From Flavobacteriaceae bacterium (GTDB taxonomy: Bacteria; Bacteroidota; Bacteroidia; Flavobacteriales; Flavobacteriaceae): DNA of 57,271 nucleotides. Shown here in pieces: positions 34,901-44,492 of the stretch; the stretch's first letter is position 1, and the number at the start of each line of letters is the position of its first letter. The position numbers and the translations under genes are program-made. The stretch spans positions 1-57,271 of the forward strand of contig JABXHN010000080.1 of assembly GCA_013373635.1 (NCBI GenBank). Direction: 5' to 3'. A model generated the notes under the pieces. The model had not been told where the DNA came from and did no database searches. It saw only the letters and a list, made by a program, of their open reading frames with translations.

Positions 34901-37900
34901 ATGAAATTAAACTTTCTTAAGTATGCATTACTGTTTGTAGCTGTTTTAAGCTATGGATTTGTTAGTGCACAACAGATTTCTGGTACCGTTTCGGATGAAA
35001 ACGGACCGTTACCTGGAGCAACAGTTCTAGTGAAAGGAACCGTGAACGGTACTTTTGCTGATTTTGATGGTAATTATACCATTGATGCTGCCTCAGGAGA
35101 TGTATTGGTGTTTTCTTATGTAGGTTATAACTCGAAAGAGGTAACTGTAGGAGATTCTGATACGATTAATGTGACTTTAGAAGCTAGTAACGCTTTAGAA
35201 GAAGTTGTTGTAGTCGGTTATGGTACTCAGCAAAGAGGATCGATCACCGGTGCTGTCGCTTCTGTAGACGTTAGTGAAGCTGCTAAAACACCAATGACCA
35301 ATGCTGCTGAAGCATTACAAGGTCGTGTTTCTGGGGTTACTGTAGTGAGTAACAACTCTCCAGGAGCGGCTCCAAAAATTGTGATTCGTGGATTTGGTAC
35401 TTCTAACAATACCGATCCATTATATGTGATTGATGGAGTACAAACGGATGATGCTTCTGTTTTAAATTCAATTAACCCTAATGACATCGAGCAGATGAAC
35501 GTTCTTAAAGACGGTGCTGCGGCGATTTATGGTGCTCGTGCATCGAACGGGGTTGTTATTGTAACGACCAAGTCAGGTGGATACAACATGGAAAAAGCTA
35601 GAATTTCAGTAGATGCTTATACTGGATTTGCTCAGGCAACACGAGTTCCTGAATTATTGACGGCACAACAACACGGTCAAATGATTTGGGATTCTATGAA
35701 GAATGACGGATTGACTCCTACACATCCACAATACGGATCTGGATCATCTCCTGTAGTTCCTTCAACCCTGCAAGGTTTTAGAAGAATCGCTACTTTTAAC
35801 CCAGTAACCTTTGAAACACCGACAGCAAGAGTATTGCCTAATGGTACTGATTGGTTTGGAGAGGCAACTCAAATGGCTGTTCAACAAAATGCCACAGTTA
35901 CGTTAGAAAATGGTAACGCTCGTGGTAAGTATTTAATGTCCAATTCATTCCAAAACAGAGAAGGAATTTTAAAAACCACCTTTTTTAAGCAAGGAACAAC
36001 GCGTTTAAATTCTGAATTTAAAGTATCGGACAAGATTACTATTGGAGAGCATTTAACGGCATCCTTCTCTAATGCAAACAATACCAATGTAACAGATCTA
36101 CTTTTAAGAGCTTCCCCACTGATCCCAGTTTACACTGAAGATGGAGGATACGCTGGATCTGCAGCTGGACAGTTGTCAAACGTCAACAACCCGGTAGCTG
36201 ATTTATACAGAAACGCTGATAACTACAACAAAACATTCCGTTTGTTAGGAGATGTATATATGAATGTCAATCTTGACAACTTTGTTGATGGCTTGTCGTT
36301 CAAGACGCGTTTTTCAGGAATGCTCCAGTATTTCAATGGAAGGTATTTCACTTCCAGAGTTCCTGAGGCAATTGAGCCACGTACCGATAACACCTTAACT
36401 GAGGTAGATTGGGCAAGAAACTCATGGACTTGGACCAATACCATGAATTACGATAAAGTTTTTGGAGATCATGCAATCAATGCAATTTTAGGTGTTGAGG
36501 CAGTAGACGAATTCAGAAAAGGAAAGTCCGTTTCAAGAACCGGTTATTTATTTGAAGATCCAAACTTCTACTTGTTAAACAACGGAGGTGGAGGGATCCT
36601 AATTGGTGATTCTTATGCTGGAGGTTCTTCATTATATTCGTTATTTGGAACGACTCAGTACTCTTTTGCTAATAAGTATTATTTAACAGCAACTGTACGT
36701 CAGGATACTTCTTCGCGTTTTAAAGGAGATAACAAAACGGATATCTTCCCATCATTCTCTGGAGGTTGGGTCGTATCTGATGAAGAGTTCTTCAATGCAG
36801 AAGGAGTGATTTCAAGATTTAAATTAAAAGGTTCTTGGGGACAAATTGGAAACCAAACCTTACCTGCAAACAACCCAACCATCAATATTTCTTCTTTAAA
36901 TGAAGTATACGCTAACTACGCGATTGATGGAGGAAGTGTTTCTCAAGGGGCGATGTTATCTCAAGTAGGGAACCCTAACTTACGTTGGGAAACTTCTGAG
37001 GCTTTGAACTACGGATTCGAATTAGGATTGCTAGACAATGCACTTACTTTAGATGTTGATATCTTTAATATTGAAACTAAAGACTTGGTGACGCCAAACG
37101 AATCATTGATTTCAACTACTGCGATTGATGCAGGGGCTCCTTTAGTGAACTTAGGAAATGTAGTAAACAAAGGGATGGACGTTGCTTTAGGATATAACTC
37201 AGATGCTTCAAAAGAATTTGTATTTGGAGTTCAAGCGAATCTTTCTGCATACAAGAACGAGGTAACAAATCTGATTTCAGCATTCCAAGCGGGTAGAAAT
37301 ACACGTGTAGGATCGTTAACTAGAACTGAAGTTGGTCAGCCAATCTCATTTTTCTACGGATACAATGTAACGGGATTGGATTCAAACGGACGTTTTGTTT
37401 ATGAGGATGTCAACGGAGATGGAGCAATCTCAGCTCTAGATCGTAAGAACATTGGTTCGCCACATCCAGATTTCACCTACGGGATCAACCTAACGGCTTC
37501 TTATAAAAACTTTGATTTTTCTGCATTCTTCCAAGGATCTCAAGGAAACGAAGTGTACAACTATGAGAAGATTTATACTGACTTCCCATTCTTTAAAGAC
37601 GGTAACCGTTCGACTCGAGTGTTAGATGCGTGGACTCCTTCTAATACCAACACGAACATTCCAGCACTTAGTTATTCAGTAACTAATAGCGAAACAGATC
37701 CAAACTCTTATTTTGTTGAGGATGCATCTTATTTAAAACTGAAAAACTTACAAATTGGGTACACGATGCCTGATTCAATTGTTGATTCGATTGGAGCTGA
37801 TTCACTTCGCTTATACGTTCAAGCATCAAACTTATTAGTTATTACCGACTATACAGGAGTGGATCCTGAGGTTGCGATCAGTGATAACCTTTCATTAGGA

Positions 37901-37963
37901 GTTGATGAAAACGTATTCCCAATGTCAAGAATTATAACTTTTGGAGTTAACTTAAAATTATAA
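34901..37963 (+). CDS. SusC-like TonB-dependent outer-membrane transporter
   Basis: The 1020-residue receptor has a signal peptide to about residue 24 (SYGFVSAQ), a carboxypeptidase-regulatory-like domain (GTVSDENGPLPGATVLVKG, 28-105) and a plug with the SusC signature (EEVVVVGYGTQQRGSITGA and NVLKDGAAAIYGARASNG), then a beta-barrel ending in FGVNLKL. It imports an oligosaccharide together with the SusD-like lipoprotein encoded 5 bp downstream. The next genes are for xylose catabolism, so a xylose-containing oligosaccharide is a fair inference. A LacI-type palindrome pair lies directly upstream. No glycosidase gene for xylan is in the window. Confidence 0.95.
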   Translation: MKLNFLKYALLFVAVLSYGFVSAQQISGTVSDENGPLPGATVLVKGTVNGTFADFDGNYTIDAASGDVLVFSYVGYNSKEVTVGDSDTINVTLEASNALEEVVVVGYGTQQRGSITGAVASVDVSEAAKTPMTNAAEALQGRVSGVTVVSNNSPGAAPKIVIRGFGTSNNTDPLYVIDGVQTDDASVLNSINPNDIEQMNVLKDGAAAIYGARASNGVVIVTTKSGGYNMEKARISVDAYTGFAQATRVPELLTAQQHGQMIWDSMKNDGLTPTHPQYGSGSSPVVPSTLQGFRRIATFNPVTFETPTARVLPNGTDWFGEATQMAVQQNATVTLENGNARGKYLMSNSFQNREGILKTTFFKQGTTRLNSEFKVSDKITIGEHLTASFSNANNTNVTDLLLRASPLIPVYTEDGGYAGSAAGQLSNVNNPVADLYRNADNYNKTFRLLGDVYMNVNLDNFVDGLSFKTRFSGMLQYFNGRYFTSRVPEAIEPRTDNTLTEVDWARNSWTWTNTMNYDKVFGDHAINAILGVEAVDEFRKGKSVSRTGYLFEDPNFYLLNNGGGGILIGDSYAGGSSLYSLFGTTQYSFANKYYLTATVRQDTSSRFKGDNKTDIFPSFSGGWVVSDEEFFNAEGVISRFKLKGSWGQIGNQTLPANNPTINISSLNEVYANYAIDGGSVSQGAMLSQVGNPNLRWETSEALNYGFELGLLDNALTLDVDIFNIETKDLVTPNESLISTTAIDAGAPLVNLGNVVNKGMDVALGYNSDASKEFVFGVQANLSAYKNEVTNLISAFQAGRNTRVGSLTRTEVGQPISFFYGYNVTGLDSNGRFVYEDVNGDGAISALDRKNIGSPHPDFTYGINLTASYKNFDFSAFFQGSQGNEVYNYEKIYTDFPFFKDGNRSTRVLDAWTPSNTNTNIPALSYSVTNSETDPNSYFVEDASYLKLKNLQIGYTMPDSIVDSIGADSLRLYVQASNLLVITDYTGVDPEVAISDNLSLGVDENVFPMSRIITFGVNLKL

Positions 37964-37968
37964 TCAAA

Positions 37969-39648
37969 ATGAAAAAACACATACTATATTATTTATCATT
38001 TGCACTTGTTCTTGCTTCATGTTCTGATGAGTTTACAGAAAAACCAGCAATTGGAGCGTTAAGTGATGAGTCTTTAGCGAATGCTAAAGGAGTAGAATTA
38101 CTCTTAATCGGTGCGTATTCGGCACTAGATGGAAACACCATTGGAGGTAATGAGATCTGGGGTGGAGCAAATGGATGGGTAAATGAATCCATCACCGATA
38201 ACGCTCACAAAGGATCAACCGATAGTGATAACACGGATGCCTATAACTTAGAGGTGTTTAACTGGACAGCTTCGAATCCAAACCTCTTAGGTTCATGGAA
38301 GAGTTTATACTCTGGAGCTAACAGAGCTAATGCCGTGATAGACCTAATTTCGAAGGTTGAAGGAGATTATTCAGCTGAATTGGCAGAATCTAGATTTTTG
38401 AGAGGATATTTTTACTACAATCTACAAATTAGATTTGGTAATATTCCATACATCTCTGAAGTAGAATTTGCAGCTACAGAATTCAATCAACCGAATCCTG
38501 GACCTGTTTGGGATGCGATTGAAGCAGATTTTCAGTATGCTATGGATAATTTACCTCCTACGCAATCTGCTAAAGGAAAGCCAAATACCTATGTAGCTCA
38601 TGCTTTTATGGCAAAAGCTAAAATTCAACAAAAGAAATATGCAGAAGCACTTTCTTTGTTAGAAGCAGTTATTGGTTCAGGAGAATATTCATTGCTTGCT
38701 GAATTAAAAGATAACTTTAATTCATCAGGTGAAAATGGATCTGAAAGTGTTTTTGCAATTCAGTTCTTTGCAGATTCAGGTCAGTCATTCAACGGTGCTG
38801 GAGCGGATACTTTAAACTTTCCTCAAGGAGGTCCATTCGGATCATGCTGTGGATTCTATACCCCAACACAAGATTTAGCAAATGCATATAAAACAGATGC
38901 TAATGGATTGCCATTATTGGACACTTATAATCAGTCTGATATCGCAAATGATCAAGGTTTAGATGATTCAGATGCGTTTACTCCAGAGGCTGGTAATTTA
39001 GACCCACGTATCGATTATACCATTGGTCGTAGAGGAATTGATTACAATGGATGGGGAGTACATCCAGGTCAGTCATGGCAACGTCCATCAGCTTCTGACA
39101 TTGGAGGTCCTTACCTTCCTAAGAAGAATGTTTACCAAGCAGGAGACGACGGTATGAGAGGTACTGGAGCATGGGGAGAGCAACGTTCAGGAATTAACTG
39201 GCATGCTGTTCGTTACGCTGACGTTCTTTTATTAGCTGCTGAAGCTGCAGTTGAAACAGGTGATTTAGAAAAGGCTCGTGGCTATGTGAACCAAGTGCGT
39301 GAGCGCGCAATGAACATGACATGGGTTAAGGATGCCGCTGGTAACAATGCTGCGAACTATGTTATAGGATTGTACACAGCTCCATGGACTGACGCTGCTG
39401 TAGCGCGTAAAGCGGTTCGTATGGAGCGTCGATTAGAGTTAGGAATGGAAGGTCACCGTTTAACAGATTTAAGACGTTATGGAAACATGGCTGATGTGAT
39501 GGCTGCTTATATCGAAAATGAAGCTAGAACTATTTCTACTTTCAAAGCGAAAATGGGAACCTATAAATCTAACTATGAGTTATTTCCAATTCCTCAAAAC
39601 GCAATTGATTTAAGTGGTGGAATCTTAACTCAAAATCCAGGATATTAA
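37969..39648 (+). CDS. SusD/RagB-like surface glycan-binding lipoprotein
   Basis: A 559-residue lipoprotein (FALVLASC, Cys18). It has the helical, TPR-like SusD fold signalled by LLLIGAYSAL near residue 45, FLRGYFYYNLQIRFG (about 140-154), the EARGYVNQVRERA-like stretch near 440 (KARGYVNQVRERA) and the C-terminal ERRLELGMEGHRLTDLRRYG, a hallmark of the family. It captures glycan and closes the SusC barrel. The gene starts 5 bp after susC, and a strong terminator follows it, so the pair is one transcript separate from the xylulokinase gene. Confidence 0.95.
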   Translation: MKKHILYYLSFALVLASCSDEFTEKPAIGALSDESLANAKGVELLLIGAYSALDGNTIGGNEIWGGANGWVNESITDNAHKGSTDSDNTDAYNLEVFNWTASNPNLLGSWKSLYSGANRANAVIDLISKVEGDYSAELAESRFLRGYFYYNLQIRFGNIPYISEVEFAATEFNQPNPGPVWDAIEADFQYAMDNLPPTQSAKGKPNTYVAHAFMAKAKIQQKKYAEALSLLEAVIGSGEYSLLAELKDNFNSSGENGSESVFAIQFFADSGQSFNGAGADTLNFPQGGPFGSCCGFYTPTQDLANAYKTDANGLPLLDTYNQSDIANDQGLDDSDAFTPEAGNLDPRIDYTIGRRGIDYNGWGVHPGQSWQRPSASDIGGPYLPKKNVYQAGDDGMRGTGAWGEQRSGINWHAVRYADVLLLAAEAAVETGDLEKARGYVNQVRERAMNMTWVKDAAGNNAANYVIGLYTAPWTDAAVARKAVRMERRLELGMEGHRLTDLRRYGNMADVMAAYIENEARTISTFKAKMGTYKSNYELFPIPQNAIDLSGGILTQNPGY

Positions 39649-39690
39649 TTTTTTAGTTTAGTTGAATACATTATAGTATTTACTGGGAGA

Positions 39691-39716
39691 AGCAGGGTGA
39701 AAGCCCTGCTTTTTTA
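39691..39716 (+). terminator. Intrinsic terminator after susD
   Basis: AGCAGGG and CCCTGCT arms with a 6-base loop (TGAAAG) are followed by six or more T. It lies 43 bp past the susD stop and 35 bp before xylB, reducing readthrough into the xylose genes. Confidence 0.85.
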
Positions 39717-39744
39717 TTATATTTAACGGTAATAAGTCTTTAAA

Positions 39745-41229
39745 ATGTACTATTTAGGATACGATTTAGGAAGTTCCTCAATCAAGGTTGCTCTAGTGGA
39801 GTCTACTACCGGTAAATCTGTAGGGGTAGTGACTTATCCAGAGCAAGAAATGGAGATGATAGCAACGCATCAGGGTTGGGCTGAACAGCATCCCGATTTG
39901 TGGTGGGATTACCTATGTAAGGCTACTTCAAGGCTACTTCGAGAGTCGAATGTTTCTGCTGAATCGATTCAGGGAATCGGTATCTCCTATCAAATGCATG
40001 GATTGGTAGTTGTAGATGCTAAAGGTGTGCCACTTCGTCCATCGATTATATGGTGTGACTCTAGAGCTGTTGGTATTGGTAATCAAGCTTATCAGGATTT
40101 AGGTGAAGATTTTTGCGCTGCTCATTTTCTCAACGCTCCTGGAAATTTTACAGCCTCTAAGCTCAAATGGGTTGCTGAACATGAACCAGAGCTCTTTGCT
40201 AAGATTTATAAATTCATGTTGCCTGGAGATTATGTGGCCTATAAACTTAGTGGTCAATTTCAGACAACGATATCAGGCTTGTCAGAAGGTATTTTTTGGG
40301 ATTTTAAGAATGAATCCCTAGCAGATTCCCTAATAAAGTATTACGGTATTGATTCCAAATTGGTTCCTGATATTGTACCTACTATCGGATTCCAATCAAA
40401 ACTTTCTGAGGCTGGAGCTAAAGCTGTTGGATTAGCGGAAGGAACACCTATTTTTTACAGAGCTGGCGATCAACCCAACAATGCTCTTTCACTCAATGTT
40501 TTGAATCCAGGAGAGGTAGCTGCTACTGGAGGAACTTCTGGAGTGGTCTATGCGGTAACGGATCAACTTTCGGTCAAAGAATGCTCTAAGGTGAATAATT
40601 TTGCTCATGTCAATTATACCCCAAAGAACAATCACATCGGCAAATTACTTTGTATTAATGGATCTGGAATCCTCTACAGGTGGATGAAAGATAACCTAGA
40701 TGTCTATTCCTATCATCAGATGAATCAACTTGCTGAAAGTGTATCTGTTGGAAGTGAGGGACTGTCTATTTTGCCTTTTGGGAATGGTGCGGAGCGAATG
40801 CTTGGGAACGTCAATATAGGCGCTCATATAATTGGATTACATCTCAATACACATCACAAATCACATCTTTGTAGAGCTGCTTTGGAGGGTATTGCTTTCT
40901 CCTTTGTATACGGAATGGAGCTCATGCAAAATGACGGTGTCAATTTATCGATGATTAAGGCTGGTGATGACAATTTGTTTCGATCTCAAATCTTTTCAGA
41001 AACCATTGCAACACTGATGGGTGTTGAAATAAAAATCTTTCATACCACAGGGGCCATTGGAGCCGCAAGAGCTTGTAGTCTAGTCAATGGAGATATGACT
41101 TCGTTCTCTGCCTTAATAGAAGAGAATGACTACAAGATGACCTATTTACCAAAAGACAATACAGAAGCCTTTAAATCGGCTTATACGCTTTGGAAAAAGC
41201 GTTTAGAACAAAAATTAAAAGAAGAATAA
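39745..41229 (+). CDS. xylB: Xylulokinase (FGGY family)
   Basis: The 494-residue cytoplasmic kinase has the FGGY N-terminal ATPase loop GYDLGSSSIKVAL (4-16), the QMHGLVVVD segment near 89-97, and TGGTSGVVY (about 260-268) in the second ATPase domain. It phosphorylates D-xylulose to xylulose 5-phosphate. The gene is 21 bp upstream of xylose isomerase, which makes the assignment to xylulose much safer than family membership alone. It follows a terminator, so it may have its own promoter. The pathway entry point (xylose uptake through the inner membrane) has no gene here. Confidence 0.92.
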   Translation: MYYLGYDLGSSSIKVALVESTTGKSVGVVTYPEQEMEMIATHQGWAEQHPDLWWDYLCKATSRLLRESNVSAESIQGIGISYQMHGLVVVDAKGVPLRPSIIWCDSRAVGIGNQAYQDLGEDFCAAHFLNAPGNFTASKLKWVAEHEPELFAKIYKFMLPGDYVAYKLSGQFQTTISGLSEGIFWDFKNESLADSLIKYYGIDSKLVPDIVPTIGFQSKLSEAGAKAVGLAEGTPIFYRAGDQPNNALSLNVLNPGEVAATGGTSGVVYAVTDQLSVKECSKVNNFAHVNYTPKNNHIGKLLCINGSGILYRWMKDNLDVYSYHQMNQLAESVSVGSEGLSILPFGNGAERMLGNVNIGAHIIGLHLNTHHKSHLCRAALEGIAFSFVYGMELMQNDGVNLSMIKAGDDNLFRSQIFSETIATLMGVEIKIFHTTGAIGAARACSLVNGDMTSFSALIEENDYKMTYLPKDNTEAFKSAYTLWKKRLEQKLKEE

Positions 41230-41250
41230 ATCATAACAAACAAATCAATT

Positions 41251-42576
41251 ATGGCTTTAATAGGAGATAAGGAATACTATAAAGGTATTGATGATATTAA
41301 ATACGAAGGAAAGGATTCAGACAATCCACTAGCATTTAAATACTATAACCCAGATCAAGTAGTCGCAGGTAAAACAATGAGAGAACACTTTAAGTTTGCA
41401 GTAGCCTACTGGCATTCATTCTGTGGGACTGGTGCTGATCCATTTGGACCAGGAACGATTAATTATTCATGGGATCAAATTGCTGATCCTATTGAATCGG
41501 CAAAATCAAAGGCCGATGCTGCTTTTGAGTTCATAACTAAAATGGGGTTTGATTACTTCTGTTTCCATGACTACGATTTAGTAAGAGAAGGAAGTACGAT
41601 AGCTGAGTCTGAAAAGCGTTTATCGACCATCGTTGAGTATTTAAAAGAAAAGAAGGCAGCTTCTGGAGTCAAGCTTCTATGGGGAACGGCAAACTGTTTT
41701 TCAAACCCAAGATATATGAATGGAGCTGCAACCAATCCAAATTTTGAAGTGGTGGCTAGAGCTGGAGCACAGGTAAAGATGGCCTTAGATGCAACCATGG
41801 CCTTAAATGGAGAAAACTATGTGTTCTGGGGAGGTAGAGAAGGCTATATGTCACTTCTAAATACCGATCTTAAACGCGAAGTTGAACATATGGGTATCTT
41901 TCTTCAAAAGGCGAGAGATTACGCCAGGGCTCAAGGGTTTAAAGGAACTTTCTTTATAGAACCAAAGCCAGCGGAACCCATGAAGCATCAATACGATTTT
42001 GACGCTGCTACTGTTGTTGGATTCTTGCATCAATTTGGACTTCAAGATGATTTTAAAATCAATTTAGAAGTCAACCACGCAACCCTTGCGAATCATACCA
42101 TGCAACATGAAATTGCTGTTGCAGCTTCTCATGGTATGATGGGAAGTATCGATGCCAACCGCGGAGACTATCAAAACGGATGGGATACCGATCAATTTCC
42201 AAACAATATTACAGAGGTTACAGAAATTATGATTGAATTCTTAAAGGCTGGAGGTCTTCAAGGGGGTGGAATTAATTTTGATGCGAAAATCAGAAGAAAT
42301 TCAACAGATTTAGAAGATATCTTCCACGCTCATATCGGAGGAGCTGATACCTTTGCTAGAGCACTGCTAATCGCTGATAAAATCTTAACCAAATCACCTT
42401 ATTCAAAGATGTTTACAGATCGTTATAGCTCTTTTGATTCAGGAAAGGGTAAGGCATTTGAGAATGGTGAAATCAATTTTGAAGAACTCTTTGAGATTGC
42501 TAAATCAATTGGAGAACCTGAGTTGATTTCAGGCAAACAAGAGCTTTTTGAAAACATCATCAATCAGTATATTTAA
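41251..42576 (+). CDS. xylA: Xylose isomerase
   Basis: A 441-residue TIM-barrel isomerase, the normal length for class II XylA. Active-site features: H106 and D109 in CFHDYDLVREG, the metal ligands E237 and K239 in FIEPKPAEP, and E273/H276 in LEVNHATLANH. It converts D-xylose to D-xylulose in the cytoplasm, feeding xylulokinase encoded just upstream. The 21-bp gap suggests one transcript. A strong terminator follows. Confidence 0.96.
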   Translation: MALIGDKEYYKGIDDIKYEGKDSDNPLAFKYYNPDQVVAGKTMREHFKFAVAYWHSFCGTGADPFGPGTINYSWDQIADPIESAKSKADAAFEFITKMGFDYFCFHDYDLVREGSTIAESEKRLSTIVEYLKEKKAASGVKLLWGTANCFSNPRYMNGAATNPNFEVVARAGAQVKMALDATMALNGENYVFWGGREGYMSLLNTDLKREVEHMGIFLQKARDYARAQGFKGTFFIEPKPAEPMKHQYDFDAATVVGFLHQFGLQDDFKINLEVNHATLANHTMQHEIAVAASHGMMGSIDANRGDYQNGWDTDQFPNNITEVTEIMIEFLKAGGLQGGGINFDAKIRRNSTDLEDIFHAHIGGADTFARALLIADKILTKSPYSKMFTDRYSSFDSGKGKAFENGEINFEELFEIAKSIGEPELISGKQELFENIINQYI

Positions 42577-42604
42577 CCTTAATTTAGAGTTTATATTGTT
42601 AAAA

Positions 42605-42631
42605 AAGCTTCCCAATCGGGAGGCTTTTTTT
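42605..42631 (+). terminator. Intrinsic terminator after xylA
   Basis: AAGCTTCCC and GGGAGGCTT arms (one G-T pair) enclose loop AATC and are followed by seven T. It closes the xylBA transcript before the LacI gene. Confidence 0.85.
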
Positions 42632-42671
42632 ATTGCTTAAACTACAAAAACTACACTTACTATAAATTTTA

Positions 42672-42702
42672 CTACAACAGTGTAGTGTTGTAGATAATTT
42701 TG
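42672..42702 (+). promoter_or_regulatory. Promoter and inverted repeat before the LacI gene
   Basis: Arms CTACAACA and TGTTGTAG (8 bp perfect, 6-base spacer, 42672-42693) lie just upstream of a TAATTTTG -7 box (42695-42702). Further CTACA copies lie 20-40 bp upstream. The position suits repression, but the sequence is unlike the susC palindrome. Confidence 0.5.
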
Positions 42703-42732
42703 TACTTTTAAGGCACCTAACTTAACTACATC

Positions 42733-43740
42733 ATGAAAAAGAAAACCACGCTAAAGGATATAGCTACAGCCCTAAATGTGTCTATTTCAACGGTTTCAAA
42801 ATCTTTAAAGGACAGTCCTGAAATCGGTCAAGAAACAAAGGACAAGGTATTGGCTTATGCTAAAGAACATCACTACCAGCCCAATTTAATGGCCTTAGCA
42901 TTAAAAAACAGTCTCTCAAAACATATTGGTGTGATTGTTCCAGATTTGAGGTATTTCTTTTTCACTTCGGTGATTCGAGGAGTGGATGCATACGCAAATC
43001 AACGTGGGTATCACGTAAGTATTGGTAACACAGAAGATTTATTGGAGAATGAAAAATCAAATATTGATTTCTTACTCAGAAACCAGGTAGATGGTCTTAT
43101 TTTGTCACTCTCATCAGAAACGGAATTGAAAAATTCATTTGATCATTTAAAAGCACTGAACGAGGTAGGAATACCTGTGGTTCAATTTGATCGAGTTGAG
43201 GATTCTATTAAAGGCGATAAGGTGGTCGTTGATGATTTGGATAGTGCCTATAGAGCTGTCAAACACTTTATCAATAAAGGAAAGAAAAAAATAGGCTTTA
43301 TATCTACAGAAGAACACATCAGTGTGGGACGCTACCGTATCGAAGGTTATAAAAAGGCGCTTAAAGATTCAGGAATTGAAATCGATGAATCGTTAATTCA
43401 GTACTATCCTGCGATGATTATTAAAGATGAACTCATTAGAGCATATTTAGAAAGAGTTGATATTGAAGCAGTTTTATGTGTTAATGAAGTTCTTGCAGTA
43501 CAGACCTTAAGGGTGATGCACGAAATGGGTATCCCCAAACTTATGGTCATTGGATTTACCAATGGTTATTTATCTGAATACTCCAATCCACCTTTGACAG
43601 CTATCGATCAACACGGTGAGGATATTGGAAGGAAGACAGCTCAAATGCTTATTGAGCGTATCGAGTCTAAAAGAGATATTCCAGATCGAACTGAAATAGT
43701 TCGTACGACGCTTATTGAGAGGGAATCGACAAAACTTTAA
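42733..43740 (+). CDS. LacI family transcriptional regulator
   Basis: The 335-residue protein starts with the LacI helix-turn-helix TLKDIATALNVSISTVSKSL (5-24), the hinge region near 50-65, and a periplasmic-binding-protein-like sensor domain (HIGVIVPDL onward, VDGLILSLSS). It is separated from xylA by a terminator and has its own promoter, but the position suggests control of the SusCD-xylBA genes in response to xylose or xylo-oligosaccharides. The likely operator is the palindrome pair at 34838-34863. The effector is inferred. It ends in a 4-bp overlap with a convergent gene. Confidence 0.9.
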   Translation: MKKKTTLKDIATALNVSISTVSKSLKDSPEIGQETKDKVLAYAKEHHYQPNLMALALKNSLSKHIGVIVPDLRYFFFTSVIRGVDAYANQRGYHVSIGNTEDLLENEKSNIDFLLRNQVDGLILSLSSETELKNSFDHLKALNEVGIPVVQFDRVEDSIKGDKVVVDDLDSAYRAVKHFINKGKKKIGFISTEEHISVGRYRIEGYKKALKDSGIEIDESLIQYYPAMIIKDELIRAYLERVDIEAVLCVNEVLAVQTLRVMHEMGIPKLMVIGFTNGYLSEYSNPPLTAIDQHGEDIGRKTAQMLIERIESKRDIPDRTEIVRTTLIERESTKL

Positions 43741-43976
43741 TCGAGTTCATCTAAAGAATTAAAGAGCTCTTCTTTTTCTTGCATCCATTTTTGCATCGAC
43801 TGTGGTGAATCCATTAAATGCTTCATTTCCTGCATTGCATTCATATGATCTTGATCCCCCTTCTGGAGCATTTCCATGGCGTGCTTTTTACTCAGCTCTG
43901 CCATCTCTTTAAAAGTTGTTGCGTAAAACTCTTCATTACAAGCACCACCCAGTTCATAGCAGCTCATTTTTTTCAT
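43737..43976 (-). CDS. DUF1059-like small protein
   Basis: A 79-residue protein starting MKKMSCYELGGACNEEFYA and continuing with EMAELSKKHAMEM. This matches the DUF1059 type, small cytoplasmic proteins with a Cys pair (C6 and C13) and many Met, His and acidic residues; function unknown. I start it at ATG 43976; a longer frame to 44027 would overlap the CBS gene and add a basic leader. It follows the CBS gene by 34 bp, so the two could be cotranscribed. Confidence 0.7.
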   Translation of the reverse strand: MKKMSCYELGGACNEEFYATTFKEMAELSKKHAMEMLQKGDQDHMNAMQEMKHLMDSPQSMQKWMQEKEELFNSLDELD

Positions 43977-44010
43977 ATGACGACTTTTATTTCTAAATAT
44001 AGGAAAAGAT

Positions 44011-44424
44011 CTAAATGAGCGAAACAAGATAGTTGATTAAATCGGTTGAACTGACAATTCCAACGAGCTCTTCGCCGTTTAAAACAGGAACAGCATGGAA
44101 TTCGTGCTTTGATAATAGTGTTGCGACATCAGCGATTGAATCACTGACTTGAACACTTATAATTCGTTTGGTCATGACTTGTTCTATAGTCAAGTTTTCA
44201 TAGATGGCTTTATTGATTTCTTCTTCGTCAAAAGCGGAGATGAAACTCGCTTTGTCGATGTCTGTTTTACTCAGCATTCCGACTATTTTTCCATCAGAAA
44301 CAACTGGAAGATGTCTAATCTTATTTTTGGTAATGATGTTGTAGGCGTCTAATAATTGTTGATTAGATTTTACAGTAAAGACATCAGCTGTCATTATCTT
44401 CGAAATGGTGGCTTTCTCTTTCAT
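44011..44424 (-). CDS. CBS-domain protein (pair of CBS motifs)
   Basis: The 137-residue protein consists of two CBS motifs (TADVFTVKSNQQLLDAYNIITKNK with HLPVVSDGKIVGMLSK, then ISVQVSDSIADVATLLSK with AVPVLNGEELVGIVSS). Such stand-alone pairs bind adenine nucleotides and are often stress- or redox-linked. A palindrome ATGATTTTTATCAT (44477-44490) lies upstream. The DUF1059 gene follows by 34 bp. The partner is unknown. Confidence 0.9.
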   Translation of the reverse strand: MKEKATISKIMTADVFTVKSNQQLLDAYNIITKNKIRHLPVVSDGKIVGMLSKTDIDKASFISAFDEEEINKAIYENLTIEQVMTKRIISVQVSDSIADVATLLSKHEFHAVPVLNGEELVGIVSSTDLINYLVSLI

Positions 44425-44476
44425 GACATTTGAATTTAAGGATACACTAATTTACGTCTGTTATATCGAATCAAGT

Positions 44477-44490
44477 ATGATTTTTATCAT
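44477..44490. promoter_or_regulatory. FNR/CRP-like palindrome before the CBS gene
   Basis: ATGAT and ATCAT arms with a 4-base spacer (ATGATTTTTATCAT), 53-66 bp upstream of the CBS start. A near-identical site (46016-46029) lies before the SLC13 gene. The form resembles TTGAT-N4-ATCAA sites of FNR/CRP proteins. Confidence 0.45.
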
Positions 44491-44492
44491 TG

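Noticed and set aside
43977-44027. Longer start of the DUF1059-like protein
   Set aside because: It overlaps the CBS gene end and adds a basic leader not expected in the family.
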